From: Lachnospiraceae bacterium
Lineage (GTDB): Bacteria > Bacillota > Clostridia > Lachnospirales > Lachnospiraceae
Assembly: GCA_017521605.1 (NCBI GenBank)
Contig: JAFXCD010000002.1
Location: 1-64,000, forward strand
Direction of reading: 5' to 3'
Length of the DNA: 64,000 nucleotides
Shown piece by piece: positions 45,257 through 52,472 of the stretch (within the stretch, counting starts at the first letter, position 1; each line of letters opens with the position of its first letter). The notes beneath the pieces were generated by a model, which was given only the letters and a program-made list of their open reading frames with translations, had not been told where the DNA came from and made no database searches. A program made the translations under genes and the position numbers.

Positions 45257-45829
45257 TTAATTGTAAAGTGCCAATAATTCACCTCGCAATGTCATATCTT
45301 GTAGACCAACACTTATCCCAGATATACTATTCACGCTCTTGTCATTAACAACACTACAAATATTATTGAATTCTTTACACATTATATCTAATAAATCACT
45401 CAAATCAGATATTTCAATTCTACTATCGCTTCTAGTCATATCTACATGTGCCAGAAATTCCCTTCTCATTAAATTCAACTTAACTTCAACATCTTTATTT
45501 ATCTTTGCTTTCTCTATCCGTTTATCTTTATTATCGTGCTGTCGTATTTTCTCATTTATTAAATTACGAAATTTAGGAATCGTATTAGCTTTTGGATTCT
45601 TATCAAAATATATTTTCCACAACGTCAACGCCAGTTCCTTTTGTGTGGACCTGACTATATGATTACTAATATGCGGTGCTATATTATATAGTTCAAGTTT
45701 CTTTGTTTGTAATTCCATATACACTTTAAGTATTGAAACATCCTTGTAACACTGCATAATTAGAAAATATAATTCATTGTAATTTCTATATAACTGTTCA
45801 TCTAAACTTATATACATTGTTTTATCCAT
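45257..45829 (-). CDS. HEPN/AbiU2-like protein in restriction operon
   Basis: A 190-residue helical protein. Near residue 120 it has LNLMRREFLAHVDMTRS. The R123-x4-H128 spacing followed by Asp resembles the AbiU2/HEPN motif (R-N-x-x-x-A-H-x-D) of abortive-infection proteins. Its ATG at 45827-45829 lies right after one copy of a 22-bp direct repeat (45841-45862), so it marks the boundary between the original operon and the inserted hsdS cassette. Likely role: phage-triggered RNase or its partner; not proven. Confidence 0.55.
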   Translation of the reverse strand: MDKTMYISLDEQLYRNYNELYFLIMQCYKDVSILKVYMELQTKKLELYNIAPHISNHIVRSTQKELALTLWKIYFDKNPKANTIPKFRNLINEKIRQHDNKDKRIEKAKINKDVEVKLNLMRREFLAHVDMTRSDSRIEISDLSDLLDIMCKEFNNICSVVNDKSVNSISGISVGLQDMTLRGELLALYN

Positions 45830-45840
45830 GACTACACCAC

Positions 45841-45862
45841 AAATTAAAATTTATCGTACTAA
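45841..45862. repeat. 22-bp direct repeat, cassette boundary (copy 1)
   Basis: Identical over 22 bp to 48748-48769, in the same orientation. The core AAATTAAAATTT is palindromic and is followed by ATCGTACTAA. It abuts the stop of the zinc-ribbon gene. With copy 2 it brackets the recombinase-hsdS2 cassette. Confidence 0.85.
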
Positions 45863-46222
45863 CTATTTACCACTATTCCTCGCACTTAACCAATTATTAA
45901 AACAAATTGGACATCTTGGCAATCCCTCTGTCACTTCATCAGCTTCCCTTAGTTGTATTAATTTTCTATTGTTCCCCCAACAAGTAGAACAATATTGAAT
46001 ATGTAATTCATCATCCTTTAGAGTAATATAATTACCGTCTAAATGTCTCTCTATATTTTGCAACTGTTCTAATTCTTTTCTTAACATTCTATTTTCATCT
46101 TGAATATCCGAAAGAGCCAATTTAATATCGATTAACTGGCTTACCATATCCGCATTCTGCGTTTTTTTCGCCTCTTCTATCAAATCTCTAATCAGTTGAT
46201 AAACATCCATAACTACGCTCAT
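45863..46222 (-). CDS. Coiled-coil zinc-ribbon protein
   Basis: A 119-residue protein. Residues 1-60 are helical and heptad-like (VYQLIRDLIEEAKKTQ... SDIQDENRMLRKELEQL). The C-terminal 45 residues hold two CxxC pairs (YCSTCWGN and RCPICFNNW), a likely zinc ribbon. Similar small proteins accompany restriction and prophage genes; the function is unknown, possibly DNA or RNA binding. ATG 46220-46222 follows AGGAGAAAAATAT, 12 nt after the hsdS2 stop. It is the last gene inside the repeat-bounded cassette. Confidence 0.72.
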   Translation of the reverse strand: MSVVMDVYQLIRDLIEEAKKTQNADMVSQLIDIKLALSDIQDENRMLRKELEQLQNIERHLDGNYITLKDDELHIQYCSTCWGNNRKLIQLREADEVTEGLPRCPICFNNWLSARNSGK

Positions 46223-46233
46223 ATATTTTTCTC

Positions 46234-46893
46234 CTAACTTTCTAAATCAGATACATCCAACTCACCGGACATGAGTTTAGGGAGCAAAGTATCTCGTAAT
46301 TCTGCCAATTTCATGTTCGAATAACAGTTTTTCAGTATCTGCGTAAATAGAGGTTGTACCCATTCACAGTATTCCTTAACTTTAGGATGGTCTGGATTAA
46401 CAATCCAAATAGAATTTACAACATTCTGATTAATTCCTGGAATGGCCGCTTTTCCTCCATTACTCTCCAACCAGTTCATAACATAATCTGTTTGGAAGTA
46501 AAAATACGCCAATTCATTGAACCCTCGATTTCCAAAATCCAATTTAAAAACATGTTCATTAATATAGAAATCATCAAAAGGATACCCTTCACCAAACATT
46601 GAAAAATGTGGATGAAACTCTCCCGGTTTACCACCATCTTTATAAATCATCAATTCATAGCCATTAACCTTACCTGTTTTTTGTTTTGCCGCAAAATCAA
46701 TAGGTATATACTTATTGCTACTTAAATTGACGTTCCCCAGCCCTTTTACACTTTCAGCACCTATACTCGGAATACCCTCCGAAACAGCTCCACCTTTAGG
46801 TCTACGGCCAGTTTCTAATATAGGATTCAAATCACCGATTTGAACTAAATCTAAAGACTCTGGAATTTCATAACCAATAGGACTTTCCTTCAT
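46234..46893 (-). CDS. HsdS2 C-terminal half (second target-recognition domain), separated by a 23-bp duplication
   Basis: 219 residues from the first usable ATG. The open frame really runs back to about 46971 and reads INRNLEEQAKAVFTSWFVRF before that ATG. This is the conserved central helix of type I specificity subunits, then one target-recognition domain, then the C-terminal helix MKLAELRDTLLPKLMSGELD. The last 65 nt nearly match the end of hsdS1. By itself it probably gives half a specificity subunit. Removal of one 23-nt repeat unit upstream would fuse it in frame to the N-terminal half. Confidence 0.82.
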   Translation of the reverse strand: MKESPIGYEIPESLDLVQIGDLNPILETGRRPKGGAVSEGIPSIGAESVKGLGNVNLSSNKYIPIDFAAKQKTGKVNGYELMIYKDGGKPGEFHPHFSMFGEGYPFDDFYINEHVFKLDFGNRGFNELAYFYFQTDYVMNWLESNGGKAAIPGINQNVVNSIWIVNPDHPKVKEYCEWVQPLFTQILKNCYSNMKLAELRDTLLPKLMSGELDVSDLES

Positions 46894-46956
46894 TGGTTCG
46901 TCAAAACATTCAAATCTAACAAACCAAGATGTGAAAACAGCTTTTGCTTGTTCTTC

Positions 46957-46994
46957 TAAATTCCTATTTATGCGGCTTGTAAATTCCTATTTAT
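46957..46994. repeat. 23-bp tandem duplication that splits hsdS2
   Basis: The 15-mer TAAATTCCTATTTAT occurs at 46957-46971 and 46980-46994, so the repeat unit is 23 bp. A third copy lies at 49390-49404 in the equivalent place of hsdS1. Each contains a small inverted repeat TAAAT-AGGA-ATTTA. The duplication creates a frameshift and stop (NRNLQAA then TAA). Confidence 0.9.
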
Positions 46995-47474
46995 TGCTTC
47001 ATTTTTTCTTATTTTTTCATCAATCAGCGCAAGTATAGCCCCTACTTTTTTTTGTATATTCAAGTCAGGAAGATTAATCTTTTGGTCCTCCATTTCCTTT
47101 TTTGTCATGTGGGCCATAACACTTCCATGAACTCCTGCCGTGAGCTTATTTACTGAATTTAGTAACCAATAGTATATATAATTCCTATCCGCATAACTGC
47201 TATTTTCTACCAATTTCCATATATGGTAGTGATATATGGTTTTGTCTCCACGCCATATCTTTGGTCCAAACGAAGCTGACCATGCAAATAACAAATCCCC
47301 GCTATTACAATATTTATCCTCATCCAATTCCAAATCTGAATAATACCAGCGGTCACTCGAAAAGAAATTACCTACACGTAACACTTTATAAGTCCCATTC
47401 TGCAATAATTCTTCTTGCTTATAAGCTCGTCCATTTATTACTCTGCATATTTCACTAAACTTATATTCTTTCAT
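46968..47474 (-). CDS. HsdS2 N-terminal half (first target-recognition domain)
   Basis: 168 residues: KFSEICRVINGRAYKQEEL starts the first target-recognition domain, NSGDLLFAWSASFGPKIW follows in the middle, and the central helix IGAILALIDEKIRKNEAINRNL (printed here in part) ends the ORF at a TAA made by a 23-bp duplication. Without the extra unit the frame continues into the C-terminal half and gives a 405-residue HsdS. The ATG overlaps the stop of the Cys-rich ORF (ATGA, 47471-47474). Half-subunits can pair in some type I systems, so activity is not excluded. Confidence 0.82.
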   Translation of the reverse strand: MKEYKFSEICRVINGRAYKQEELLQNGTYKVLRVGNFFSSDRWYYSDLELDEDKYCNSGDLLFAWSASFGPKIWRGDKTIYHYHIWKLVENSSYADRNYIYYWLLNSVNKLTAGVHGSVMAHMTKKEMEDQKINLPDLNIQKKVGAILALIDEKIRKNEAINRNLQAA

Positions 47475-47689
47475 AGTATATCACCCTTGAGTTTTTTGTA
47501 TTGTCTTTTCCACGCCGATGAAGGTTTCCTACAAACATTGTCTTTACTTGAAAATGCGCACACACCCTCAATATAACAGTTGCCGCAAATATCCGGATTA
47601 TTTGCTCGACATCCATATGTCTGCGTTTCTGTATCTTCCGGATTTAATGGCGCATTAAACCTTATATGTAATTCTTTTTCTGTTTTCAT
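47471..47689 (-). CDS. Small cysteine-rich protein of unknown function
   Basis: 72 residues with five cysteines in the middle: YGCRANNPDICGNCYIEGVC and NVCRK further on. A basic tail (AWKRQYKKLKGD) follows. The cysteine spacing could hold zinc or an Fe-S cluster. I recognise no family. It overlaps the hsdS2 start by 4 nt and sits 33 nt after the recombinase stop, all within the repeat-bounded cassette. It could be a recombination directionality factor or an Hsd accessory protein; both are guesses from position. Confidence 0.6.
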   Translation of the reverse strand: MKTEKELHIRFNAPLNPEDTETQTYGCRANNPDICGNCYIEGVCAFSSKDNVCRKPSSAWKRQYKKLKGDIL

Positions 47690-47722
47690 AGTCGCTCCTC
47701 TTTTTCCAAATTAATATATTCT

Positions 47723-48691
47723 TTATCCTATGTACTTTCTATGCGCATTCTTCACATTACTTTGCTTAACCATTGCATAGTGCAATGTTGTGTCAATTTT
47801 TTCATGCCCTAATAATTTCTGCACCTGTTCTATTGGCATTCCTTTATCGATAGCCACCGTAGCCATAGTTCTTCGAAATTTGTGAGGGTGAACTTTGTGA
47901 ATATTCAAGTTTTCCCCCATCTGCTTTAACCGATTTTCCACCCCACCAATTTGTAATCTTGCATAAGGAAAACGAAGTCCTACAAACAATGCTGGATTTG
48001 AATCAACTCTCTCATTCAAATAACTCTGCAAATGAATTTTTGTCCTTGCATCAAAATATACGACGCGTTCTTTATCGCCTTTTCCGAAAACCACACATTC
48101 TCTCTCTGTAAAGTCAATATCATCTCTATTTAACCTTACCAATTCTCCCACACGCATCCCGGTGGAGGCCAGTAGGTCAATCATTGCTAAATCTCTAACC
48201 TCTGTACAATTGTCACGTAACATCTCCAGTTCTTCATCCGTGTACGTTTCTTTCACTGATGTCGATACCTTTACGCGGTGTATTCTCCGCACCGGACTCT
48301 TAAGTATATAATTCTCATCCTCAAGCCATGAGAAAAAACTTGATAGGTTTCTTCGAATATTGTCTATTGTTACTTTGCTAACTCTACTTTCTGCCTGATA
48401 CTGAGATAAATACGCCCTCAAGTCTTCAGTAGTAATAGCCTTAATACCTTTTGACACTTTTCCTAACATCCTCTTGATGGTCTTTTCATAATATGCCAAT
48501 GTTCGTTCTGAACACCCTTCCAAACTTTTAGCTGCCAAAAAATCCTTTATAAGTTGTTCATCTGCTTTTTCCGGACTTCCTCCAACCTTAATTAGCGCTC
48601 CTTCCAACACATTTTTCAACAATGAAATCTGATCATTTGACAAATGAGGTATCATTTGACACAAAACCTCATTAATTAACTGTTGCTCCAT
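47723..48691 (-). CDS. Tyrosine recombinase (phage-integrase/XerC-like) linked to hsdS
   Basis: A 322-residue recombinase. The N-terminal SAM-like core-binding domain covers about 40-125 (KDFLAAKSLEGCSERTLAYY). The catalytic domain has ASTGMRVGELVRLNRDDID (Arg I), HPHKFRRTMATVAIDKG (His-x-x-Arg) and LLGHEKIDTTLHYAMV (His/Trp position and the Tyr nucleophile). ATG 48689-48691 follows CAAGGAGGCATATCAAA; the longer reading is less likely. Recombinases beside hsdS genes usually swap target-recognition domains. Here both hsdS genes point the same way, so the expected products are deletions, circles or replacements rather than inversions. Confidence 0.93.
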   Translation of the reverse strand: MEQQLINEVLCQMIPHLSNDQISLLKNVLEGALIKVGGSPEKADEQLIKDFLAAKSLEGCSERTLAYYEKTIKRMLGKVSKGIKAITTEDLRAYLSQYQAESRVSKVTIDNIRRNLSSFFSWLEDENYILKSPVRRIHRVKVSTSVKETYTDEELEMLRDNCTEVRDLAMIDLLASTGMRVGELVRLNRDDIDFTERECVVFGKGDKERVVYFDARTKIHLQSYLNERVDSNPALFVGLRFPYARLQIGGVENRLKQMGENLNIHKVHPHKFRRTMATVAIDKGMPIEQVQKLLGHEKIDTTLHYAMVKQSNVKNAHRKYIG

Positions 48692-48747
48692 TTTGATATG
48701 CCTCCTTGGTATATTTTTACTAATAAGCATATCAGCAACAGCACAAT

Positions 48748-48769
48748 AAATTAAAATTTATCGTACTAA
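48748..48769. repeat. 22-bp direct repeat, cassette boundary (copy 2)
   Basis: Same 22-bp sequence and orientation as 45841-45862. This copy contains the hsdS1 stop codon (48766-48768). Confidence 0.85.
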
Positions 48770-49860
48770 ATATCTAAATCAGATACATCCAACTCACCAG
48801 ACATGAGTTTGAGCAATAATGCATCTCGTAATTCTGTCAGACGAATTATTTCCTCATAGTTAGACTTAATCATCTTATCAATTGGTGAAACCAATTCTTC
48901 AAACGAATCCCTTACTCTTGCAGGAGGAATAATAATCTCCATATTATTAAGGCCATCCCTGTTTATCGAACCAAAAACAGTCCCTTCTCCATTAAACACT
49001 TCAAACTTTTCCTTTAGTGAAAGCACGGTATATAACACATATGACTGATGATTATCTTTTGAATGTATTGCTCCTAACCCTCGACCGATACAACATTCTT
49101 CGTATGCAACATTCACGTCACCAACCGGAGCTCTGACACTGATAAGCACATCATTAATCGTTGCCATTCTCTTAGGTTCTGTTGTAAATAATCTCCTTGT
49201 AGGAAATCTCCATCCAAACTCTCCTCGGCCTTGATAAAAGACTGCACCGTTTCCCGCTTCGTTATATGTATCTCCCTTTGGTGACTGTCCCATAGTTATT
49301 ACTGCTACATCAGACAATTTTCCTATACTACACAATTCCTCTGCTGAATCCAAAATCATCTCTTTGTATATAGCTACTGCCTGCTCCTGTAAATTCCTAT
49401 TTATCATCTCATTAACCCCAATTTTCTCATCTAAAGATTTCAATATAGAAATAATTTTTTTCTGGCATCTCATATCCGGAACGGGAATTTCTACTCTTTG
49501 AAGGTCAGCTATTGTAATTTGTGACTGCGCAGAACCGGAATCCAAATACCTTAAATTTTGAATTTGGAAATAATAGTATAAATACTCTTTTAAAACTATA
49601 TCTTCATTTAATTCTACTGATATTGATAAATTAGTTAAATAACATTTGGGAGGAGAAATCTTTACATCTCCTGTTCCGCCAACACCTCTTGCAACTACAA
49701 CAAGCTGTGGCTTATCAATGTTGTATTCATCATAATATCCAACCACTCTATACCCTGAATATATTGGATACAAGCCAATTTGAGTAATTCTATCTTTTTG
49801 GGGCATTTTCCCATATTTCATTTTTGAAACATTGCCTAAAGTTATCGTCTGTAACTCCAT
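48766..49860 (-). CDS. hsdS: Type I restriction enzyme, specificity subunit
   Basis: A complete 364-residue HsdS with two target-recognition domains. The first covers residues 1-140 (PIYSGYRVVGYYDEYN...SGSAQSQITIADLQRVEIP), then the central helix LDEKIGVNEMINRNLQEQA. The second domain follows (IGKLSDVAVITMGQSPKGDT...SVRAPVGDVNVAYEEC), then the terminal helix IRLTELRDALLLKLMSGELD. It sets the DNA sequence methylated and cut. It follows hsdM by 45 nt. The centre and the 3' end share repeats with hsdS2, so domains could be exchanged. Confidence 0.94.
   Translation of the reverse strand: MELQTITLGNVSKMKYGKMPQKDRITQIGLYPIYSGYRVVGYYDEYNIDKPQLVVVARGVGGTGDVKISPPKCYLTNLSISVELNEDIVLKEYLYYYFQIQNLRYLDSGSAQSQITIADLQRVEIPVPDMRCQKKIISILKSLDEKIGVNEMINRNLQEQAVAIYKEMILDSAEELCSIGKLSDVAVITMGQSPKGDTYNEAGNGAVFYQGRGEFGWRFPTRRLFTTEPKRMATINDVLISVRAPVGDVNVAYEECCIGRGLGAIHSKDNHQSYVLYTVLSLKEKFEVFNGEGTVFGSINRDGLNNMEIIIPPARVRDSFEELVSPIDKMIKSNYEEIIRLTELRDALLLKLMSGELDVSDLDI
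49390..49404. repeat. Central hsdS repeat (copy in hsdS1)
   Basis: TAAATTCCTATTTAT, identical to the two tandem copies in hsdS2 (46957-46971, 46980-46994) and in the same reading frame (I-N-R-N-L). With flanking TG it matches copy 46980 over 17 bp. Confidence 0.85.
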
Positions 49861-49905
49861 TTTTCACCTACTCTCTTAGTAATATAAGCATTCCAGTATT
49901 CTTAC

Positions 49906-51420
49906 TTATTCACCATACCCAATCGCCGCAAGTTTCCTTCTGATTTCACTCTCCAAACTATGAGACTCTTCAAACAACTCATAAAGTTCCGTCGTCAATC
50001 TGGTCATCTTCTCTTCAAAGGGCTCACCATCATCTTCTACTTCTTCAATACCTACATATCGACCCGGAGTAAGAATGTAGTCCTGCTCAGACACTTCTGC
50101 GATAGTTGCTACTTTGCAGAAACCTTGCACGTCTTCATATTCTTTTCCCTGTCTCCAGTTCTGGTAGGTGTCGGCAATTTTCTGAATATCTTCTTCGGAT
50201 AATTCACGAACTTTTCTATCAATCATATGGCCCATCTTACGAGCGTCGATAAACAAAATCTTACCCTTAGCTGTATCTGTTTTTCCTTTACGCATAATCC
50301 ATAATGAAACCGGAATACCTGTAGAATAGAAAAGCTGTCCCGGCAAGGAAACGATACATTCAATCACATCACCATTTATCATATTCTGGCGGATTACACC
50401 TTCATTGGATGTATTAGAACTAAGAGAACCATTTGCCAATACAGTTCCTGCAACACCACCAACCGGATTTAAATGATGCAACATATGCTGCAACCATGCA
50501 AAGTTCGCATTACCTGCAGGCGGGATACCATATCTCCATCTCACATCTTCCTGCAAACGCTCTCCGCCCCAATCTGAAATATTGAATGGCGGGTTCGCAA
50601 GTATGTAGTTAGCCTTTAAAGTCTTGTGCTGGTCATCATGGAATGAATCCGCATTATGTTTTCCGAGGTTTGCTTCCAACTGACGAATTGCCAAGTTCAT
50701 CTTGGCCAGTTTCCATGTTGTCGGATTACTTTCCTGTCCAAAGATGGAAATATCACGTACATTACCTTGGTGTTCCTTTACAAATCGTGCTGACTGGCAG
50801 AACATACCACCACTACCACATGCCGGGTCAAAAATCTGACCTTCAAATGGCTCCAGCATAGAAACCAAAGTGCGAACGATACATGATGGTGTGTAGAATT
50901 CTCCTCCCAACTTACCTTCTGCGCTTGCAAATTTACTGAGGAAATACTCATAGACCCTACCAAGCACATCCTTCTCCTGTGCCGCTGTAGAGCCTACTTC
51001 AATATTGGTAAACAAGGTCACCAATTCACCGAGTCTTGTTTTATCCAATTCCGGACGGGAATAGTTCTTTGTAAGAACTCCCTTCAAAGAATCATTTTCT
51101 TTTTCGATTACTTCCAGAGCGTTATCAATTACTTTTCCAATCTCCGTACTTGTAGCATACTTCTGAATCTCACTCCAACGAGCCTCTTTCGGAACATAGA
51201 AAATATTGTCCGCTACATACTCGTCTCTATCTTCTTCATCACCATATCCTTCAGCTACCAGCTGTTGATACTTCTCTTCAAACGAATCTGATACATACTT
51301 AAGGAATATCAATCCCAAAACCACATGCTTGTATTCTGCGGCATCCATGTTGGAGCGCAGCTTATCTGCTGCTAACCACAATTTTTCTTCAAATCCAATA
51401 CCCGTAGTACCTGCTGCCAT
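49906..51420 (-). CDS. hsdM: Type I restriction enzyme, M subunit (N6-adenine methyltransferase)
   Basis: A 504-residue methyltransferase. The N-terminal helical domain starts [17 protein letters not shown]. The AdoMet motif I is [18 protein letters not shown], and the catalytic NPPF is in [18 protein letters not shown] 51418-51420 (MAAGTTGIG) lies 8 nt after GGAGG; an upstream in-frame start at 51435 would overlap that site. It leads the operon behind a good promoter. With HsdS it methylates host sites and with HsdR it restricts foreign DNA. Confidence 0.96.
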   Translation of the reverse strand: MAAGTTGIGFEEKLWLAADKLRSNMDAAEYKHVVLGLIFLKYVSDSFEEKYQQLVAEGYGDEEDRDEYVADNIFYVPKEARWSEIQKYATSTEIGKVIDNALEVIEKENDSLKGVLTKNYSRPELDKTRLGELVTLFTNIEVGSTAAQEKDVLGRVYEYFLSKFASAEGKLGGEFYTPSCIVRTLVSMLEPFEGQIFDPACGSGGMFCQSARFVKEHQGNVRDISIFGQESNPTTWKLAKMNLAIRQLEANLGKHNADSFHDDQHKTLKANYILANPPFNISDWGGERLQEDVRWRYGIPPAGNANFAWLQHMLHHLNPVGGVAGTVLANGSLSSNTSNEGVIRQNMINGDVIECIVSLPGQLFYSTGIPVSLWIMRKGKTDTAKGKILFIDARKMGHMIDRKVRELSEEDIQKIADTYQNWRQGKEYEDVQGFCKVATIAEVSEQDYILTPGRYVGIEEVEDDGEPFEEKMTRLTTELYELFEESHSLESEIRRKLAAIGYGE

Positions 51421-51498
51421 CTGTTTATCCTCCACGCAAATATATAAAGCATTTTTACTTACCGAATTAACCGTAATTCCAAACTATAGTCATTCAAT

Positions 51499-51527
51499 AT
51501 TATACCAAAACCACATCTTCTTTTCAA
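51499..51527 (-). promoter_or_regulatory. Promoter of hsd operon
   Basis: The -35 TTGAAA (complement of 51522-51527), 17-bp spacer and -10 TATAAT (complement of 51499-51504) lie about 80 nt before hsdM. Confidence 0.78.
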
Positions 51528-51552
51528 CTTTTACCACCTTTCCATCCACAAC

Positions 51553-51594
51553 AAAAAAGAGAACCCCGTCCACGACAACGAAATCCTCTTTTTT
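51553..51594 (-). terminator. Terminator after hicB
   Basis: AAAAAAGAG / CTCTTTTTT stem (9 bp) with a structured GC-richer loop, between the hicB stop and the hsd promoter. Confidence 0.65.
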
Positions 51595-51644
51595 AATGGT
51601 TAATCTATTTGAATAAATCGATTATACCATATCTTTAGAAAAAA

Positions 51645-52028
51645 TCAACATCCAATTTTTTCCTGCAATGCTTCTTGCAATACTCTGGAAAAATTGATAC
51701 CTCTCTTTTCTGCCTCAACATTCAAGTAATAAGGTATGGTACAATTCTTCCGTACCATTCTACTATCATGTTTTTTTCTATATTCCAAAAAATCTACATC
51801 CACAAATGTAACAATATCATTTTCTGCTTTATCATATGTTTTTGCAAATGGAATCGGTAATTCCTCATTACTATCTTCCATCTCAATCCCCATCAAGCCA
51901 ATTGCATCTCTTGCCATATAAATAGCGTTGGCCAAATCTTTCCCTTCTGTATCAATATCAAAATCCGGTATATATACCAAATAGCCGGTATCCACTTTCG
52001 TTAAAATAACAGGATATACTGTTGACAC
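51645..52028 (-). CDS. hicB: HicB-family antitoxin
   Basis: A 127-residue antitoxin. The partial RNase-H-like HicB fold is seen in STVYPVILTKVDTGYLVYIP and DIDTEGKDLANAIYMARDAIG. The C-terminal part (IPYYLNVEAEKRGINFSRVL, then EALQEKIG) is a ribbon-helix-helix DNA-binding domain. I use GTG 52026-52028, 8 nt after AAAGGAG, which matches the family start; the longer ORF from an ATG adds seven residues. It is downstream of a hicA gene that carries a nonsense codon. It likely binds the palindromic operators at 52362-52413. Confidence 0.9.
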   Translation of the reverse strand: MSTVYPVILTKVDTGYLVYIPDFDIDTEGKDLANAIYMARDAIGLMGIEMEDSNEELPIPFAKTYDKAENDIVTFVDVDFLEYRKKHDSRMVRKNCTIPYYLNVEAEKRGINFSRVLQEALQEKIGC

Positions 52029-52155
52029 ATTGAGTCTCCTTTCACCCATGATTTCCTCTCTCCTACTTTCTTTTCCTTTGTTTACTCTTTTTTCTTTCTC
52101 CTAATTATCCTTTCCTTAACGTAACACCCTTATCACTCTTTGAAAGGAGGGGGAA

Positions 52156-52326
52156 TTATATCCCCGCCCTTTTCAAAATCTTTTGAGCCAGAATCTCATT
52201 GATTTCCCTATGTCTGGGAATCGGCTGCTTTGACACCCCATCGGTGTAAATATCGTGGTTACCGCCATTCCTCAATAAGTATCACCCCTTATCTTCCAGC
52301 TTCTTGATAAGGTCATTTCTTTTCAA
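52156..52326 (-). pseudogene. hicA: HicA-family mRNA interferase with internal stop
   Basis: The frame opens at TTG 52324-52326, nine nt after AGGAGG, and reads KRNDLIKKLEDKG. Then TGA follows at codon 15 (52282-52284) where HicA normally has Trp. After that it continues YLLRNGGNHDIYTDGVSK and IPRHREINEILAQKIL to TAA at 52156. The catalytic His in GGNHDIY is intact. One TGG-to-TGA change would thus have silenced the toxin, leaving antitoxin and operator in place. Total length without the stop would be 56 residues, normal for HicA. Confidence 0.85.
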
Positions 52327-52358
52327 ATAGATTAACCTCCTTTCCTATTCTTATTCAT

Positions 52359-52413
52359 ATTATACGCATAAAATGCGTATTTGTCAATGCAATTATACGT
52401 ATTTTATGCGTAT
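52359..52413 (-). promoter_or_regulatory. hicAB promoter with two palindromic operators
   Basis: The -35 TTGACA (complement of 52382-52387), 17-bp spacer and -10 TATAAT (complement of 52359-52364) form a consensus promoter. ATACGCATAAAATGCGTAT (52362-52380) fills the spacer and overlaps the -10. A one-mismatch second copy is at 52395-52413, upstream of the -35. Centres are 33 bp apart. Probably HicB operators. Confidence 0.88.
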
Positions 52414-52424
52414 TGACATTAAAC

Positions 52425-52453
52425 AAAAAGCGGAGCAGTCTCCCGCTCCGCTT
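52425..52453 (-). terminator. Terminator of MraY/WecA-like gene
   Basis: AAGCGGAGC / GCTCCGCTT stem with a 7-nt loop, then T-rich sequence on the minus strand. Confidence 0.88.
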
Positions 52454-52472
52454 ATCTATCACTCTCTTCTAT

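Noticed and set aside
46234..49860. Invertible hsdS locus
   Set aside because: Both hsdS genes, the recombinase and the repeats I found are all in the same orientation. No inverted copies of the 15-mer or the 22-mer were seen, so simple inversion is not supported.
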